Positions 25,163 through 33,498 of a stretch of DNA of 36,663 nt are shown piece after piece. How positions within the stretch are numbered: the stretch's first letter is position 1; every line of letters starts with the position of its first letter. This DNA comes from Bacteroidota bacterium (GTDB lineage: Bacteria > Bacteroidota > Bacteroidia > Bacteroidales > Dysgonomonadaceae). Where the stretch lies: NCBI GenBank assembly GCA_023399295.1, contig JAEWQF010000078.1:1-36663 (forward strand), in the 5' to 3' direction. The position numbers and the translations under genes are program-made. The notes under the pieces are model-generated. The model had not been told where the DNA came from and did no database searches. It was given only the letters and a program-made list of their open reading frames with translations.

Positions 25163-27289
25163 CTATTCGGCAATCAGCAACTCTTCTACAATGTGGGGGG
25201 CACCCATCACCTTGTCAATGACAAAAAGCACATAGCGGATATCCACACTGATCATGCGCTGCATCTCCTTCTCAAAGAGGATGTCACCACTCAGCGACTC
25301 CCAGTTGCCGTCGAAAGCCAGGCCAATCAGTTCGGCATTGCCGTTCAGTACCGGACTGCCCGAGTTGCCACCGGTGATGTCGTTGGTGGACAGGAAGTTG
25401 ACACACATCACACCGTCACTGTTTACATAGGGTCCAAAGTCGCCACTACGGATCACGTCGAGGATTTCCTCCTGCACATTGAATTCGGGGTCGCCGGGTT
25501 TCTGCTTCTCAAGGATACCCTGCGAGGTGGTGTAGTAGTCATACCATACCGCATCCCGCGGCCAGTAACCTTGCACAGAACCGTAGCTCATCCGCTGCGT
25601 AAAATTGGCGTCAGGATAGAATGTCCGCTCATCGTCCATCTCCATCAGGGCTGCCATGAACTCGCGTTCACCGCGCAATATCTGTTCGTAATATGACATC
25701 ATCTTGCCTGACAGTTCATATCCCATATCGGTTGTCGAAAGCGCCAGTTCCATTGCCGGATCGGTTGTCAGATCCTGTGTGTCGGCCTCTTTCAGCAGTA
25801 CCAGCAGTTTCTCAAGTGAGGTGAAATTCGAGTTTGCAAAGAGCCATTCGGCATACTGCACATAGTCACCGCCAAAGAGGGAGTCAATCTTCTGGTAGAT
25901 ATCGGGATGATATGCCTCAGGAACCCGTTCGGCATACAGTTTCATCAGTCTCGGCAACACTTTCTTGTCGAGTGCCGGTTCATAATTCTTGTATGACTCA
26001 ATCAGACGGTCGTTGATAAAAGCCTGCTTATCCTCTTCCGTACCGTCACTGTCGAAACGGAGGATGGTGCTGGCAAAGCGGATCAGTTCGATCCCATTGT
26101 TGAAGGTCTCCAGGAAATAGGTGGTGTTGCGTGCCAGTTCATCAGATTGGGTGTATGCATCCCGAAGCGTGCTCAGTGTGCTGTCGTACTTCATCCCTTG
26201 CTCCCGGTTTGATTTGATCCATTCTGCCAGCCTTGCTTCAAGTGCTTCCTTCTCTGGCAGTACAGCCAGGCGGGTCAACGCTTCGTTCATACCCATCGAG
26301 TTCTTCCAGTAGTTGGAACTGCTGGCATGCTTGCTGGCATACTTGATGCGGATGGTGTCGTTCTGTGTCATGGCATCCCACCATATCTCCTGCTTGGCAC
26401 CACGCACCTCAATGCGCGGCTTGTTCTCCGACTCCATGCGTTGACGGATACCCCAGGAGGAGAGATAACGCTGGGTGCTTCCGGGGTAACCCACGGTCAT
26501 CGCATAATCACCCTCCTTCACGCCTGCCAGCGACACCGGCACCACATATTTTGGCTGATAGGGTACATTGTTTTCACTGTAATTGGCCGGTTTGTTCTCC
26601 TTGTCTGCATAGACACGGAATACCGAAAAATCGCCCGTATGGCGTGGCCACATCCAGTTGTCGGTGTCCCCGCCGAACTTGCCCACCGAGGAGGGGGGGG
26701 CTACGACCATGCGTACATCACGGAACAGATCGTAGAGCACCACGTAATACTTGTTGCGTGCGAAGAAGGGGATCACCCGCGCGCGGGTAAAGGGATCACG
26801 CTCATATTCACGGATCAGTTCGTCGGAGATGGAGTCGATGGCCAGCTCACGCTGAATCTCGCTCAACACCAGCGGCACATGGGGTGTGATGCGGTCTGTC
26901 ACATCCTCCATGGACCGCAAGAAAGAGACTGTCAGCCCGTCGGCATGCAGCTCATCGGTTTTTCCGGCAGCCACAAAACCATCTTTCAGGTAGTCATGCT
27001 CCACGGCACTGAGTTTCTGGATGGCGCCATAGCCACAGTGGTGGTTTGTGAAGATCAACCCTTCTGTCGATACGGCCACGCCGGTGCAGCCACCACCAAA
27101 GATCACTACGGCATCTTTGAGGGAGGGGTTCTGTTCACTGTAGAGCTGGTCTGCGGGGAAGGTGAATCCCAACTCCTGCATGCGAGCGATGTTCTCGCGG
27201 TTGAGCTCCTTCAGGAGCCACATTCCTTCATCGGCTTTCGCCGTAAATGCCACAAATAGAATTGTGAGCGATAAGAAAAGTTTTTTCAT
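25163..27289 (-). CDS. dpp7: Dipeptidyl-peptidase, family S46, DPP7 type
   Basis: A 708-residue periplasmic serine peptidase with signal peptide MKKLFLSLTILFVAFTAKA. S46 enzymes remove dipeptides from oligopeptide N-termini. The triad is H84 (TNHHCGYGAI), D220 (WMWPRHTGDFSVFR) and S643 (TGGNSGSPVLN). Eighteen residues after the serine the family has Arg in DPP11 (Asp/Glu at P1) or Gly in DPP7 (hydrophobic P1). Here it is G661 in LAFDGNWESL, so this is a DPP7-type enzyme; that rule is from the Porphyromonas literature. N-terminal DEGMWLL is typical of the mature enzyme. It may be co-transcribed with the flippase gene 74 bases upstream; that gap holds short repeats. Fits a peptide-feeding lifestyle. 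Confidence 0.95.
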   Translation of the reverse strand: MKKLFLSLTILFVAFTAKADEGMWLLKELNRENIARMQELGFTFPADQLYSEQNPSLKDAVVIFGGGCTGVAVSTEGLIFTNHHCGYGAIQKLSAVEHDYLKDGFVAAGKTDELHADGLTVSFLRSMEDVTDRITPHVPLVLSEIQRELAIDSISDELIREYERDPFTRARVIPFFARNKYYVVLYDLFRDVRMVVAPPSSVGKFGGDTDNWMWPRHTGDFSVFRVYADKENKPANYSENNVPYQPKYVVPVSLAGVKEGDYAMTVGYPGSTQRYLSSWGIRQRMESENKPRIEVRGAKQEIWWDAMTQNDTIRIKYASKHASSSNYWKNSMGMNEALTRLAVLPEKEALEARLAEWIKSNREQGMKYDSTLSTLRDAYTQSDELARNTTYFLETFNNGIELIRFASTILRFDSDGTEEDKQAFINDRLIESYKNYEPALDKKVLPRLMKLYAERVPEAYHPDIYQKIDSLFGGDYVQYAEWLFANSNFTSLEKLLVLLKEADTQDLTTDPAMELALSTTDMGYELSGKMMSYYEQILRGEREFMAALMEMDDERTFYPDANFTQRMSYGSVQGYWPRDAVWYDYYTTSQGILEKQKPGDPEFNVQEEILDVIRSGDFGPYVNSDGVMCVNFLSTNDITGGNSGSPVLNGNAELIGLAFDGNWESLSGDILFEKEMQRMISVDIRYVLFVIDKVMGAPHIVEELLIAE

Positions 27290-27303
27290 AGGTTTTGTTT
27301 GCT

Positions 27304-27362
27304 GTTAGCTATCAGCTATAAGCTGGATGCTTTGATTATTAATTGTTTATTATTCATTGTTA
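27304..27362. repeat. Short degenerate repeats between flippase and dpp7 genes
   Basis: The 74-base gap holds TTAGCTATCAGCTATAAGCT-like repeats of an AGCTAT word (27306-27323), followed by AT-rich copies of ATTATTAATTG and ATTATTCATTG. No clear promoter or terminator is seen. Confidence 0.5.
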
Positions 27363-27363
27363 A

Positions 27364-28857
27364 TTATGCAAAGTATTTCCCGATGAAGGGCCATTGCCGC
27401 AGCGGCAGCTCCCGCTTGATCATCACTACGAGATAGAGGCCTACCAGCAGGGTGTTGACAGCCAGCCGCAGCGGGAGGCTCTCAAGCTGCAGATCGCTTG
27501 TCCTGATGCCTGCATAGAGGATCAGTGTGAGCAGAAAGAAGGTGGCTGCGGAACGGAGATTGTAAGGGATCGGGTAATGTTTCTGTCCCAGAACGTAAGA
27601 GAGTGTCATCATCACCAGGTTCGCGCTGAAGGATGCCCATGCGCAGGCCATGTATCCGAAGCGGGGGATGAACAGGATGTTGATCAGCAGGGTGATGACG
27701 AAGCCGAAGACCGACATGTAGGCTCCCCAGCGGGTCTTGTCGGTGAGCTTGTACCAGAGCGACAGGTTGAAGTAGACACCGAAGAAGAGCTCACCCAGCA
27801 ACACGATCGGCACCACCTTCAGTCCCTCGTGATACGCTGTCGGGATGAGGAACTTGATGAGATCGAGATAACCGGTAGTCACCAGGAAGATCAGCAGCCC
27901 GAAGAGGATGAAATAGCGGGTGGCGTCGCTGAACGACTGCCGGTCGTCGGCGACCTCGCGGTTGCGGGCAAAGATATAGGGTTCGAAGGCGTAGCGGAAC
28001 GCCTGGGTGAACATCACCATGATGATGGCGATCTTGAAGTTCTGCCCATAGATGCCCAGTTCATGGAAAGCATTTGCCTTGTCGGGATAGTACCAGGGGA
28101 AGAGGATCTTGTCCACCGTTTGGTTGAGGATGCCGGCGATTCCCAGGATCAGCAGTGGGAAGGAGTAGCGGAGCATCCTGCGCAACAGCGCCTTGTCGAA
28201 GGTGAAGCGGATCCTCAGCTCGGGGGAGACCATCAGCAGCTGGACTACCGAGGCGATGAGGTTGGCGGTCAGGATGTAATCGACACCCCGGCTCAGGTTG
28301 AACCAGGCAAAAGCATCGGGGAAGCGTTCCTGCAGGAGGGGACAAGCCAGGAAGAAGAAGAGGTTGATCAGGATGGTGAGCCCCACGTTAACCAGCTTGA
28401 TGGCTGCAAAACGAATGGGTCTCTTTTTGAAGCGCAGGTTGCCAAAGGGGGTGGCTCCCACCACGTCGAAACAGAGGATCAGCACCATCAACAACAGATA
28501 GTGTGGTTTCATCGCACTGCCGCCCAGCGCGAATGCCACCGGTTCCAGGAAGATGAGGGCAAGCACAAAGAAAAGAAGTGTGCTGGAAAGGATGCTGATA
28601 AATGTGGTGGAGAAGACCCTGGCGGGGTCTGACTCCTTGTTTGCAAAGCGGAAGAAGCCGGTCTCCATGCCATAAGTGAGGATCACCTGCAGCAATGCCA
28701 CCCAGGCGTAGAAGTTTGTAAGCACCCCGATGTCATCCACCCGCGGCAGTGCGAACGCCCAGTAGAGAGAGAGGAACCAGCTCAACAGTCTTGGCAGCAC
28801 ACTTCCCATCCCGTAGAAGAAAGTCTCCTTAGCCAATGATCTCATTCCCCCTGCCAT
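27364..28857 (-). CDS. Polysaccharide flippase of the MOP superfamily (Wzx/MATE-like)
   Basis: Started at the ATG at 28857 (497 residues, MAGGMRSLAKETFFYGMGSV); the longer frame adds a poor N-terminus. About 12-14 hydrophobic membrane segments spread over the full length, the usual layout for Wzx/MurJ-like lipid-linked oligosaccharide flippases. The N-terminal amphipathic SLAKETFFYGMGSVLPRLLS and long polar loop after helix 6 (TFDKALLRRMLRYSFPLLILGIAG in part) are typical. No sugar-transferase genes are near, so this is probably a conserved chromosomal flippase rather than part of a capsule locus. Substrate unknown. It has its own -7 box at 28898-28905. Confidence 0.9.
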   Translation of the reverse strand: MAGGMRSLAKETFFYGMGSVLPRLLSWFLSLYWAFALPRVDDIGVLTNFYAWVALLQVILTYGMETGFFRFANKESDPARVFSTTFISILSSTLLFFVLALIFLEPVAFALGGSAMKPHYLLLMVLILCFDVVGATPFGNLRFKKRPIRFAAIKLVNVGLTILINLFFFLACPLLQERFPDAFAWFNLSRGVDYILTANLIASVVQLLMVSPELRIRFTFDKALLRRMLRYSFPLLILGIAGILNQTVDKILFPWYYPDKANAFHELGIYGQNFKIAIIMVMFTQAFRYAFEPYIFARNREVADDRQSFSDATRYFILFGLLIFLVTTGYLDLIKFLIPTAYHEGLKVVPIVLLGELFFGVYFNLSLWYKLTDKTRWGAYMSVFGFVITLLINILFIPRFGYMACAWASFSANLVMMTLSYVLGQKHYPIPYNLRSAATFFLLTLILYAGIRTSDLQLESLPLRLAVNTLLVGLYLVVMIKRELPLRQWPFIGKYFA

Positions 28858-28897
28858 CTCCTTACTGTTCTTTGTCTGTCTAAATGTGTGTGCGATG

Positions 28898-28905
28898 CAA
28901 AAATA
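28898..28905 (-). promoter_or_regulatory. -7 box of the flippase gene
   Basis: TATTTTTG on the minus strand, an exact TAnnTTTG match, 40 bases upstream of the ATG at 28857. A TTTTTG lies upstream (28934-28929) but 23 bases away. Confidence 0.5.
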
Positions 28906-28988
28906 CAATATTTCCCTGATGCCAGGCTCAAAAAGGCACCATTATTTATCTTTAAGCATTCTGGAGGGTATAATCTTAAAAAAAACCG

Positions 28989-28996
28989 TTTACTTT
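28989..28996 (+). promoter_or_regulatory. -7 box of glyS
   Basis: TTACTTTG, seven of eight matches to TAnnTTTG and identical to the box of the ECF sigma gene. The leader to the ATG at 29089 would be about 85 bases. Confidence 0.45.
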
Positions 28997-29088
28997 GCAG
29001 GTTGAAAAGAATGAACAGACAACAATCAGAAACAAATGCATGTTGGCGCATGATGTGATGCGCGAAAACATGGTTCCCAAATTGAAAT

Positions 29089-30633
29089 ATGGCACAACAG
29101 GAAGAAGTATTTAAGAAACTGGTATCACACTGCAAAGAGTACGGGTATGTGTTCCCGTCGAGCGAGATCTATGACGGGCTGGGCGCTGTGTATGACTACG
29201 GTCAGATGGGCGTGGAACTGAAGAACAACATCAAGAAATACTGGTGGGACAGCATGGTGTTGCTGCACGAGAACGTGGTAGGCATCGACTCTGCCATCTT
29301 CATGCACCCCACCATCTGGAAGGCATCGGGACATGTGGATGCCTTCAACGACCCGCTGATCGACAACAAGGAGAGCAAGAAACGTTACCGCGCCGATGTG
29401 CTGATAGAGGATCATCTGGCTAAGTACGACGACAAGATAGAGAAAGAGGTTGAGAAGGCGCAGAAGCGCTTTGGTGAGAGCTTCGACGAACAGATGTTCC
29501 GAGACACCAATCCCCGTGTACTTGAAAACAAGCAGAAGAGGGATGCGATCCATGCCCGCTTTGCCAGGGCACTCAACGACAGCAACCTGGAGGAGCTGCG
29601 CCAGATCATCCTCGACTGTGAGATCGCCTGTCCCATCAGCGGCACCCGCAACTGGACGGAGGTGCGTCAGTTCAACCTGATGTTCTCCACCGAGATGGGA
29701 TCCACCGCCGACGGCGCCATGAAGGTGTACCTCCGTCCCGAGACGGCACAGGGCATCTTCGTCAACTTCCTCAATGTGCAGAAGACGGGCCGCATGAAGA
29801 TACCCTTCGGCATCGCCCAGATCGGCAAGGCCTTCCGCAACGAGATCGTAGCCCGTCAGTTCATCTTCCGCATGCGGGAGTTTGAACAGATGGAGATGCA
29901 GTTCTTCGTGGCACCGGGTGAGGAGCTGAAGTGGTTCGAGCACTGGAAGGCGTTCCGCATGAAGTGGCACCAGACACTCGGCTTCGGTGCCGACAAGTAC
30001 CGTTTCCACGACCACGACAAGCTGGCGCATTACGCCAACGCGGCTACCGACATCGAGTTCGAGATGCCGTTCGGCTTCAAGGAGGTGGAAGGGATCCACT
30101 CCCGCACCGACTTCGACCTGAGTCAGCATGAGAAATACTCCGGCAAGAAGCTGCAGTACTTCGATCCGGAGCAGAACAAATCCTATGTACCTTTCGTGGT
30201 GGAGACCTCCATCGGCGTGGACCGCATGTTCCTCTCGGTGTTGGCAGCCTCCTACTGCGAAGAGACACTCGAGGGGGGTGAGACCCGCGTGCTGCTCAAC
30301 CTGCCCCCCGCCCTGGCACCGGTGAAGCTGGCTATCCTGCCACTGGTGAAGAAAGATGGTCTGCCGGAGAAGGCACGTCAGATGATGGATGAGCTGAAGT
30401 TCAGCTTCGCCTGCCAGTATGACGAGAAAGACAGCATCGGCAAGCGCTACCGCCGCCAGGATGCCATCGGCACACCCTTCTGTGCCACCATCGACCACCA
30501 GACGCTGGAGGACAACACGGTCACCATCCGCTATCGTGATACGATGGTGCAGGAGAGGGTGACAATCGACTCGCTACAGCGGGTGATCGCCGAGAAGACC
30601 GATTTGAAACATCTCCTGAAAAAATTATCCTGA
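29089..30633 (+). CDS. glyS: Glycine--tRNA ligase (alpha2 type)
   Basis: A 514-residue class II aminoacyl-tRNA synthetase that charges tRNA-Gly. It is the single-chain homodimer type, not the alpha/beta type of E. coli. Blocks: SSEIYDGLGAVYDYGQMG near the N-terminus, the substrate loop LRPETAQGIFVNF, motif 2 FRNEIVARQFIFRMREFEQMEM and motif 3 VETSIGVDRMFLSVL. The C-terminal anticodon-binding domain (APVKLAILPL, SIGKRYRRQDAIGTPFC) is complete. The FKBP lipoprotein starts 2 bases after the stop, so the two are co-transcribed. A 457-codon open frame on the opposite strand is a shadow of strong codon bias. Confidence 0.98.
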   Translation: MAQQEEVFKKLVSHCKEYGYVFPSSEIYDGLGAVYDYGQMGVELKNNIKKYWWDSMVLLHENVVGIDSAIFMHPTIWKASGHVDAFNDPLIDNKESKKRYRADVLIEDHLAKYDDKIEKEVEKAQKRFGESFDEQMFRDTNPRVLENKQKRDAIHARFARALNDSNLEELRQIILDCEIACPISGTRNWTEVRQFNLMFSTEMGSTADGAMKVYLRPETAQGIFVNFLNVQKTGRMKIPFGIAQIGKAFRNEIVARQFIFRMREFEQMEMQFFVAPGEELKWFEHWKAFRMKWHQTLGFGADKYRFHDHDKLAHYANAATDIEFEMPFGFKEVEGIHSRTDFDLSQHEKYSGKKLQYFDPEQNKSYVPFVVETSIGVDRMFLSVLAASYCEETLEGGETRVLLNLPPALAPVKLAILPLVKKDGLPEKARQMMDELKFSFACQYDEKDSIGKRYRRQDAIGTPFCATIDHQTLEDNTVTIRYRDTMVQERVTIDSLQRVIAEKTDLKHLLKKLS

Positions 30634-30635
30634 TC

Positions 30636-31184
30636 ATGAAGAGAAAGATTTTCCAAACCATTCTGCTGCTTACCGCATTGCTGTTCCTAATCGTCTCATG
30701 CGATGAGACAGAGACTTTCGACGACCGGTGGAAAATAGAGAATGAGACACAGTTCGCAAAAATCACAGCCAACCCGGAATATGCCAAAATCAACTCGCAA
30801 TCGGGAAAGGGGTTTATCATGTACAAAGAGCTGGAACAGGGCGATGGTGCAACCCCCTACTTCACCGATCAGGTGAAAGTGCTCTATACCGGCTGGTATA
30901 AGAACGACTGGTCACTGTCCGACAGCTACACCAATGACAAGGGCAATCTGATCCTGAACAAGATTGTCTTTGATTCCACCGGCAACCGCAATGACATCCC
31001 CAGCACTTTCTCAGTGAATGGCGTGGTAGACGGCTTCTCCACAGCGTTGCAACATATGCAGGTGGGCGACAAATGGGAGGTGTGGATCCCCTGGAAGCTG
31101 GGATATGGTGCAGCGGGAAACAACAGCATCGCCGGTTATACCACCCTGGTCTTTGAAATAGAGCTGGTGGACATCGTAGAGTAA
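30636..31184 (+). CDS. FKBP-type peptidyl-prolyl isomerase lipoprotein
   Basis: A 182-residue lipoprotein: signal MKRKIFQTILLLTALLFLIV, lipobox IVSC, lipidated C22. The FKBP domain fills about residues 75-181, with KVLYTGWYKN, FDSTGN, FSVNGVVDGFSTALQHMQVGDKW (in part), IPWKLGYGAAG and TTLVFEIELVDI. Most active-site positions of FKBP are present, with an insertion between the first and second strands (LSDSYTNDKGNLILNK). It likely folds proteins in the periplasm from an outer- or inner-membrane anchor. It lies 2 bases after glyS and ends only 5 bases from the convergent carboxypeptidase gene, with no terminator between. Confidence 0.93.
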   Translation: MKRKIFQTILLLTALLFLIVSCDETETFDDRWKIENETQFAKITANPEYAKINSQSGKGFIMYKELEQGDGATPYFTDQVKVLYTGWYKNDWSLSDSYTNDKGNLILNKIVFDSTGNRNDIPSTFSVNGVVDGFSTALQHMQVGDKWEVWIPWKLGYGAAGNNSIAGYTTLVFEIELVDIVE

Positions 31185-31189
31185 GAAAC

Positions 31190-32626
31190 CTACAAACCCG
31201 AAAACAACTGTTCAATGGCACTCCTCACTTGTGGGCGGGTGCCATTGAACTTGTTCACCATCACGGTGAAGGCATATTGTTTTTTATCTGCAGTCAGGTA
31301 ACCGGCATAACACTGTACACCGCCAATGCTGCCGCTTTTGGCGGCAATCCTGCCACTCAGTCTTGTATTCCTCAGAAAGGATGTAAGCGTTCCCTCCTGC
31401 CCTGCCTTAGGCAATGAGTGAAAGAATGCCGATGCATACTCACTTTTCACCTGCATATACACCAGCAGATCAGTCAGCAGCTGCGGACTCACCGCGTTCT
31501 GTGGTGCAAGGCCGCAGCCGTCATGCATCAGGAGGGAAGATACTGCAATGCCCCTGCTTTTCCAGAAATCAGATATTGCTGCTATTCCTGCCTCCAGTGC
31601 ATCCTCCTCCATATCCCTTCTGCTTTTTATGCCGAGGGTGCGGATCAAATGTTCCGCAAAATGGTTGTTGCTCTCCACATTCACCTCGCGGATGATATCC
31701 TTCAGTGGCGGTGACACCTGTGTAAAAACCACTTTGCCCACCCGGTGGTTGACGCCATGGCCCGATCCGCACACGCCTGATATGTAATCTTCCCGTGCCG
31801 TCATCACATCCCCGATCATGATACCAACATCTCTCAGATAACCGGCTAGCGTCTCCCCAAGGAACAATCCCGGATCGGGCATATCCCCCTTGATGCTGAA
31901 CTCTTTTCTTCCTGCAGGGATGTTGCCCCGCAGGAATCTCTCGTTAGAAAAGGGGGTACCATAGATATATCCGTTGTCGCGACCGGTGGTGTTCAGTGTC
32001 AGTTCGTTCCGGAATGTGAGCTGTTTCATCTCCGGTTCGCTGCGCAGGATGTTGGGACAACTGTTCCGATCGGTGGTATCAAAGAAGAGCTTGTAGCTGT
32101 TGTCGAAAATGCTGATGCCGTAAGCACCCGCGGCGTAGTAGTTGCCCATGTCAATCCAGGTCCACTCGGGTGAGATGCCGTTGTAGCCGAAGAGATCATC
32201 CACCACGTAAATGCTGTATTCCCTGCCGGAGGGGAGTGCTTTTCTGAGGGCATCTGCCGCCACTGTGAAGAATGCTTCGGGATGATCACTGAATGCCTCG
32301 CTACCCAGTGTGGGATCACCCGAACCGATCACCAGAATGCGGGTTGGATCATTGGCATCGATTGCTATCTCTGTCTTGTAGCGGTATTGCTCTCCCAAAA
32401 CCTCCAGGGCAGTGGCTGTGGTAATCAGTTTCAGTACCGACGCGGGGGTGAGTGACAGCTCCGCGTTGTGCGTCAGGATGCTCCTGCCGGTTTCCATGTC
32501 GGTCACCGAGACCCCCACGGAGGCATGCTTCAGTGCAGGGTGATTGACAAACTGCTTGAGTGCAGGCTGTGACAAGCTGATGGAGGCAGTAAAGAGTGAA
32601 ACAAAAAAAAGCAGATATGATTTCAT
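31190..32626 (-). CDS. dacB: D-alanyl-D-alanine carboxypeptidase/endopeptidase (PBP4, family S13)
   Basis: A 478-residue penicillin-binding protein with signal peptide MKSYLLFFVSLFTASISLSQ. It trims or cuts peptidoglycan cross-links in the periplasm. Active-site motifs: SxxK at S63-K66 (TPASVLKLITTA), SxN at S319-N321 (NVESNNHFAEHL) and KSG at 430-432 (AAKSGSIGGVQCYAGYL), a KTG variant normal for S13. The large domain inserted between SxxK and SxN (GSGDPTLGS ... NYYAAGAYGISIFDN) is typical of PBP4. It has its own -7 box and runs convergently into the FKBP gene with a 5-base gap. Confidence 0.95.
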   Translation of the reverse strand: MKSYLLFFVSLFTASISLSQPALKQFVNHPALKHASVGVSVTDMETGRSILTHNAELSLTPASVLKLITTATALEVLGEQYRYKTEIAIDANDPTRILVIGSGDPTLGSEAFSDHPEAFFTVAADALRKALPSGREYSIYVVDDLFGYNGISPEWTWIDMGNYYAAGAYGISIFDNSYKLFFDTTDRNSCPNILRSEPEMKQLTFRNELTLNTTGRDNGYIYGTPFSNERFLRGNIPAGRKEFSIKGDMPDPGLFLGETLAGYLRDVGIMIGDVMTAREDYISGVCGSGHGVNHRVGKVVFTQVSPPLKDIIREVNVESNNHFAEHLIRTLGIKSRRDMEEDALEAGIAAISDFWKSRGIAVSSLLMHDGCGLAPQNAVSPQLLTDLLVYMQVKSEYASAFFHSLPKAGQEGTLTSFLRNTRLSGRIAAKSGSIGGVQCYAGYLTADKKQYAFTVMVNKFNGTRPQVRSAIEQLFSGL

Positions 32627-32650
32627 TGCATCCGGAAATGAGGATTTCTA

Positions 32651-32658
32651 CAAAAATA
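32651..32658 (-). promoter_or_regulatory. -7 box of the PBP4 gene
   Basis: TATTTTTG on the minus strand, an exact TAnnTTTG match, 24 bases upstream of the ATG at 32626 and just past the terminator of the preceding gene. Confidence 0.55.
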
Positions 32659-32683
32659 GCAAAAAATGTGATTCTTCTCCATG

Positions 32684-32713
32684 AAAAAACCCTGCAAGAA
32701 ATGTTGCAGGGTT
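32684..32713 (-). terminator. Intrinsic terminator after the outer-membrane barrel gene
   Basis: On the minus strand AACCCTGCAA (32713-32704) pairs perfectly with TTGCAGGGTT (32697-32688) around a six-base loop, followed by a short T run. It ends the transcript of the gene stopping at 32736. Confidence 0.85.
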
Positions 32714-32735
32714 CTCTATCAAAAGGAATTGGCAG

Positions 32736-33356
32736 TTAAAACTTATAGCCTACCGAAAGATATGCGTTCTGGTTCTTGGTATTTCCGTTGTCTCTGTTGG
32801 AGATGTTCACCATACCCATATCCCATCCCAGGTCGATCAGGAAGGCACCCATTTCGGCACCCACACCGAGGCCGAGACCGGCATCGAAGGGCTTGTACTG
32901 ACCATCGGCATCGCCGAAGATCTTGTCTACATCCCATTCACCGCTCAGGTTACCCACTTTGGCTTCCCTGCTTCCTCCCACACCATAGGCGGCATAGGGA
33001 CCCGCATGGAATACCACCCGGGTGCCGGGTGTCACATCCACCTTATAAGCAAGGTGTAGCGGGAGTTGCAGGTACATCAGGTTTTCGGTGTACTCAGCAT
33101 CCATGGCATCGTTTACAGACTTGAAACCTTTTGTACTGAAAAACAATCCGGTCTGCAGGGCCATGGTGGGTGCAAAGTCAATATCTGCTGCCAGTCCGAT
33201 ATTGAAACCGATCTTCGGGTTCTTGTCATCCACCTCGTCGTCGTATACCAGGTTCGACATGTTCACACCTCCCTTGATGCCCAGGCTCACCTGAGCACTG
33301 ACGGCTGTTACGATGGCAAGCATGGCAATGACTGCTGTTAATCTCATTTTTTTCAT
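32736..33356 (-). CDS. Outer-membrane beta-barrel protein (PorT/OMP_b-brl type)
   Basis: Started at the ATG at 33356 (206 residues), which gives the signal peptide MKKMRLTAVIAMLAIVTAVSA. The mature part reads as an eight-stranded barrel: GIKGGVNMSNL, IGFNIGLAADIDF, MALQTGLFFSTKG, MYLQLPLHLAYKV, VVFHAGPYAAYGV, GLGLGVGAEMG and the final strand AYLSVGYKF ending in phenylalanine, the signal read by the BAM complex. GIKGGVN and YLQLPL are typical of the Bacteroidetes porin-like/PorT family. It stands alone with a terminator and a weak promoter-like CATCTTTG (33410-33403). Ligand or role unknown. Confidence 0.9.
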   Translation of the reverse strand: MKKMRLTAVIAMLAIVTAVSAQVSLGIKGGVNMSNLVYDDEVDDKNPKIGFNIGLAADIDFAPTMALQTGLFFSTKGFKSVNDAMDAEYTENLMYLQLPLHLAYKVDVTPGTRVVFHAGPYAAYGVGGSREAKVGNLSGEWDVDKIFGDADGQYKPFDAGLGLGVGAEMGAFLIDLGWDMGMVNISNRDNGNTKNQNAYLSVGYKF

Positions 33357-33498
33357 AATTTCATTCATTAAGTTGATAATCCTAATCTTACTCTTTGGGT
33401 TTCAAAGATGACTCCTCTAAAACCAGAAGTAGAACACCTCTCTGCCGCGAATTGTTCGAAAACATGATTTGCGGCACAACAACAATATGGATCAACGA

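Noticed and set aside
26327..27259. 310-codon open frame opposite the S46 peptidase gene
   Set aside because: Shadow frame; the peptidase has its complete catalytic triad and signal peptide on the other strand.
27394..28632. 412-codon open frame opposite the flippase gene
   Set aside because: Its Gln/Glu/Asp-rich product is the reverse image of membrane-helix codons; the flippase frame explains the region.
29125..30498. 457-codon open frame on the strand opposite glyS
   Set aside because: It is an exact shadow of a clear synthetase gene with strong codon bias; its product is His/Val/Leu-rich with no domain.
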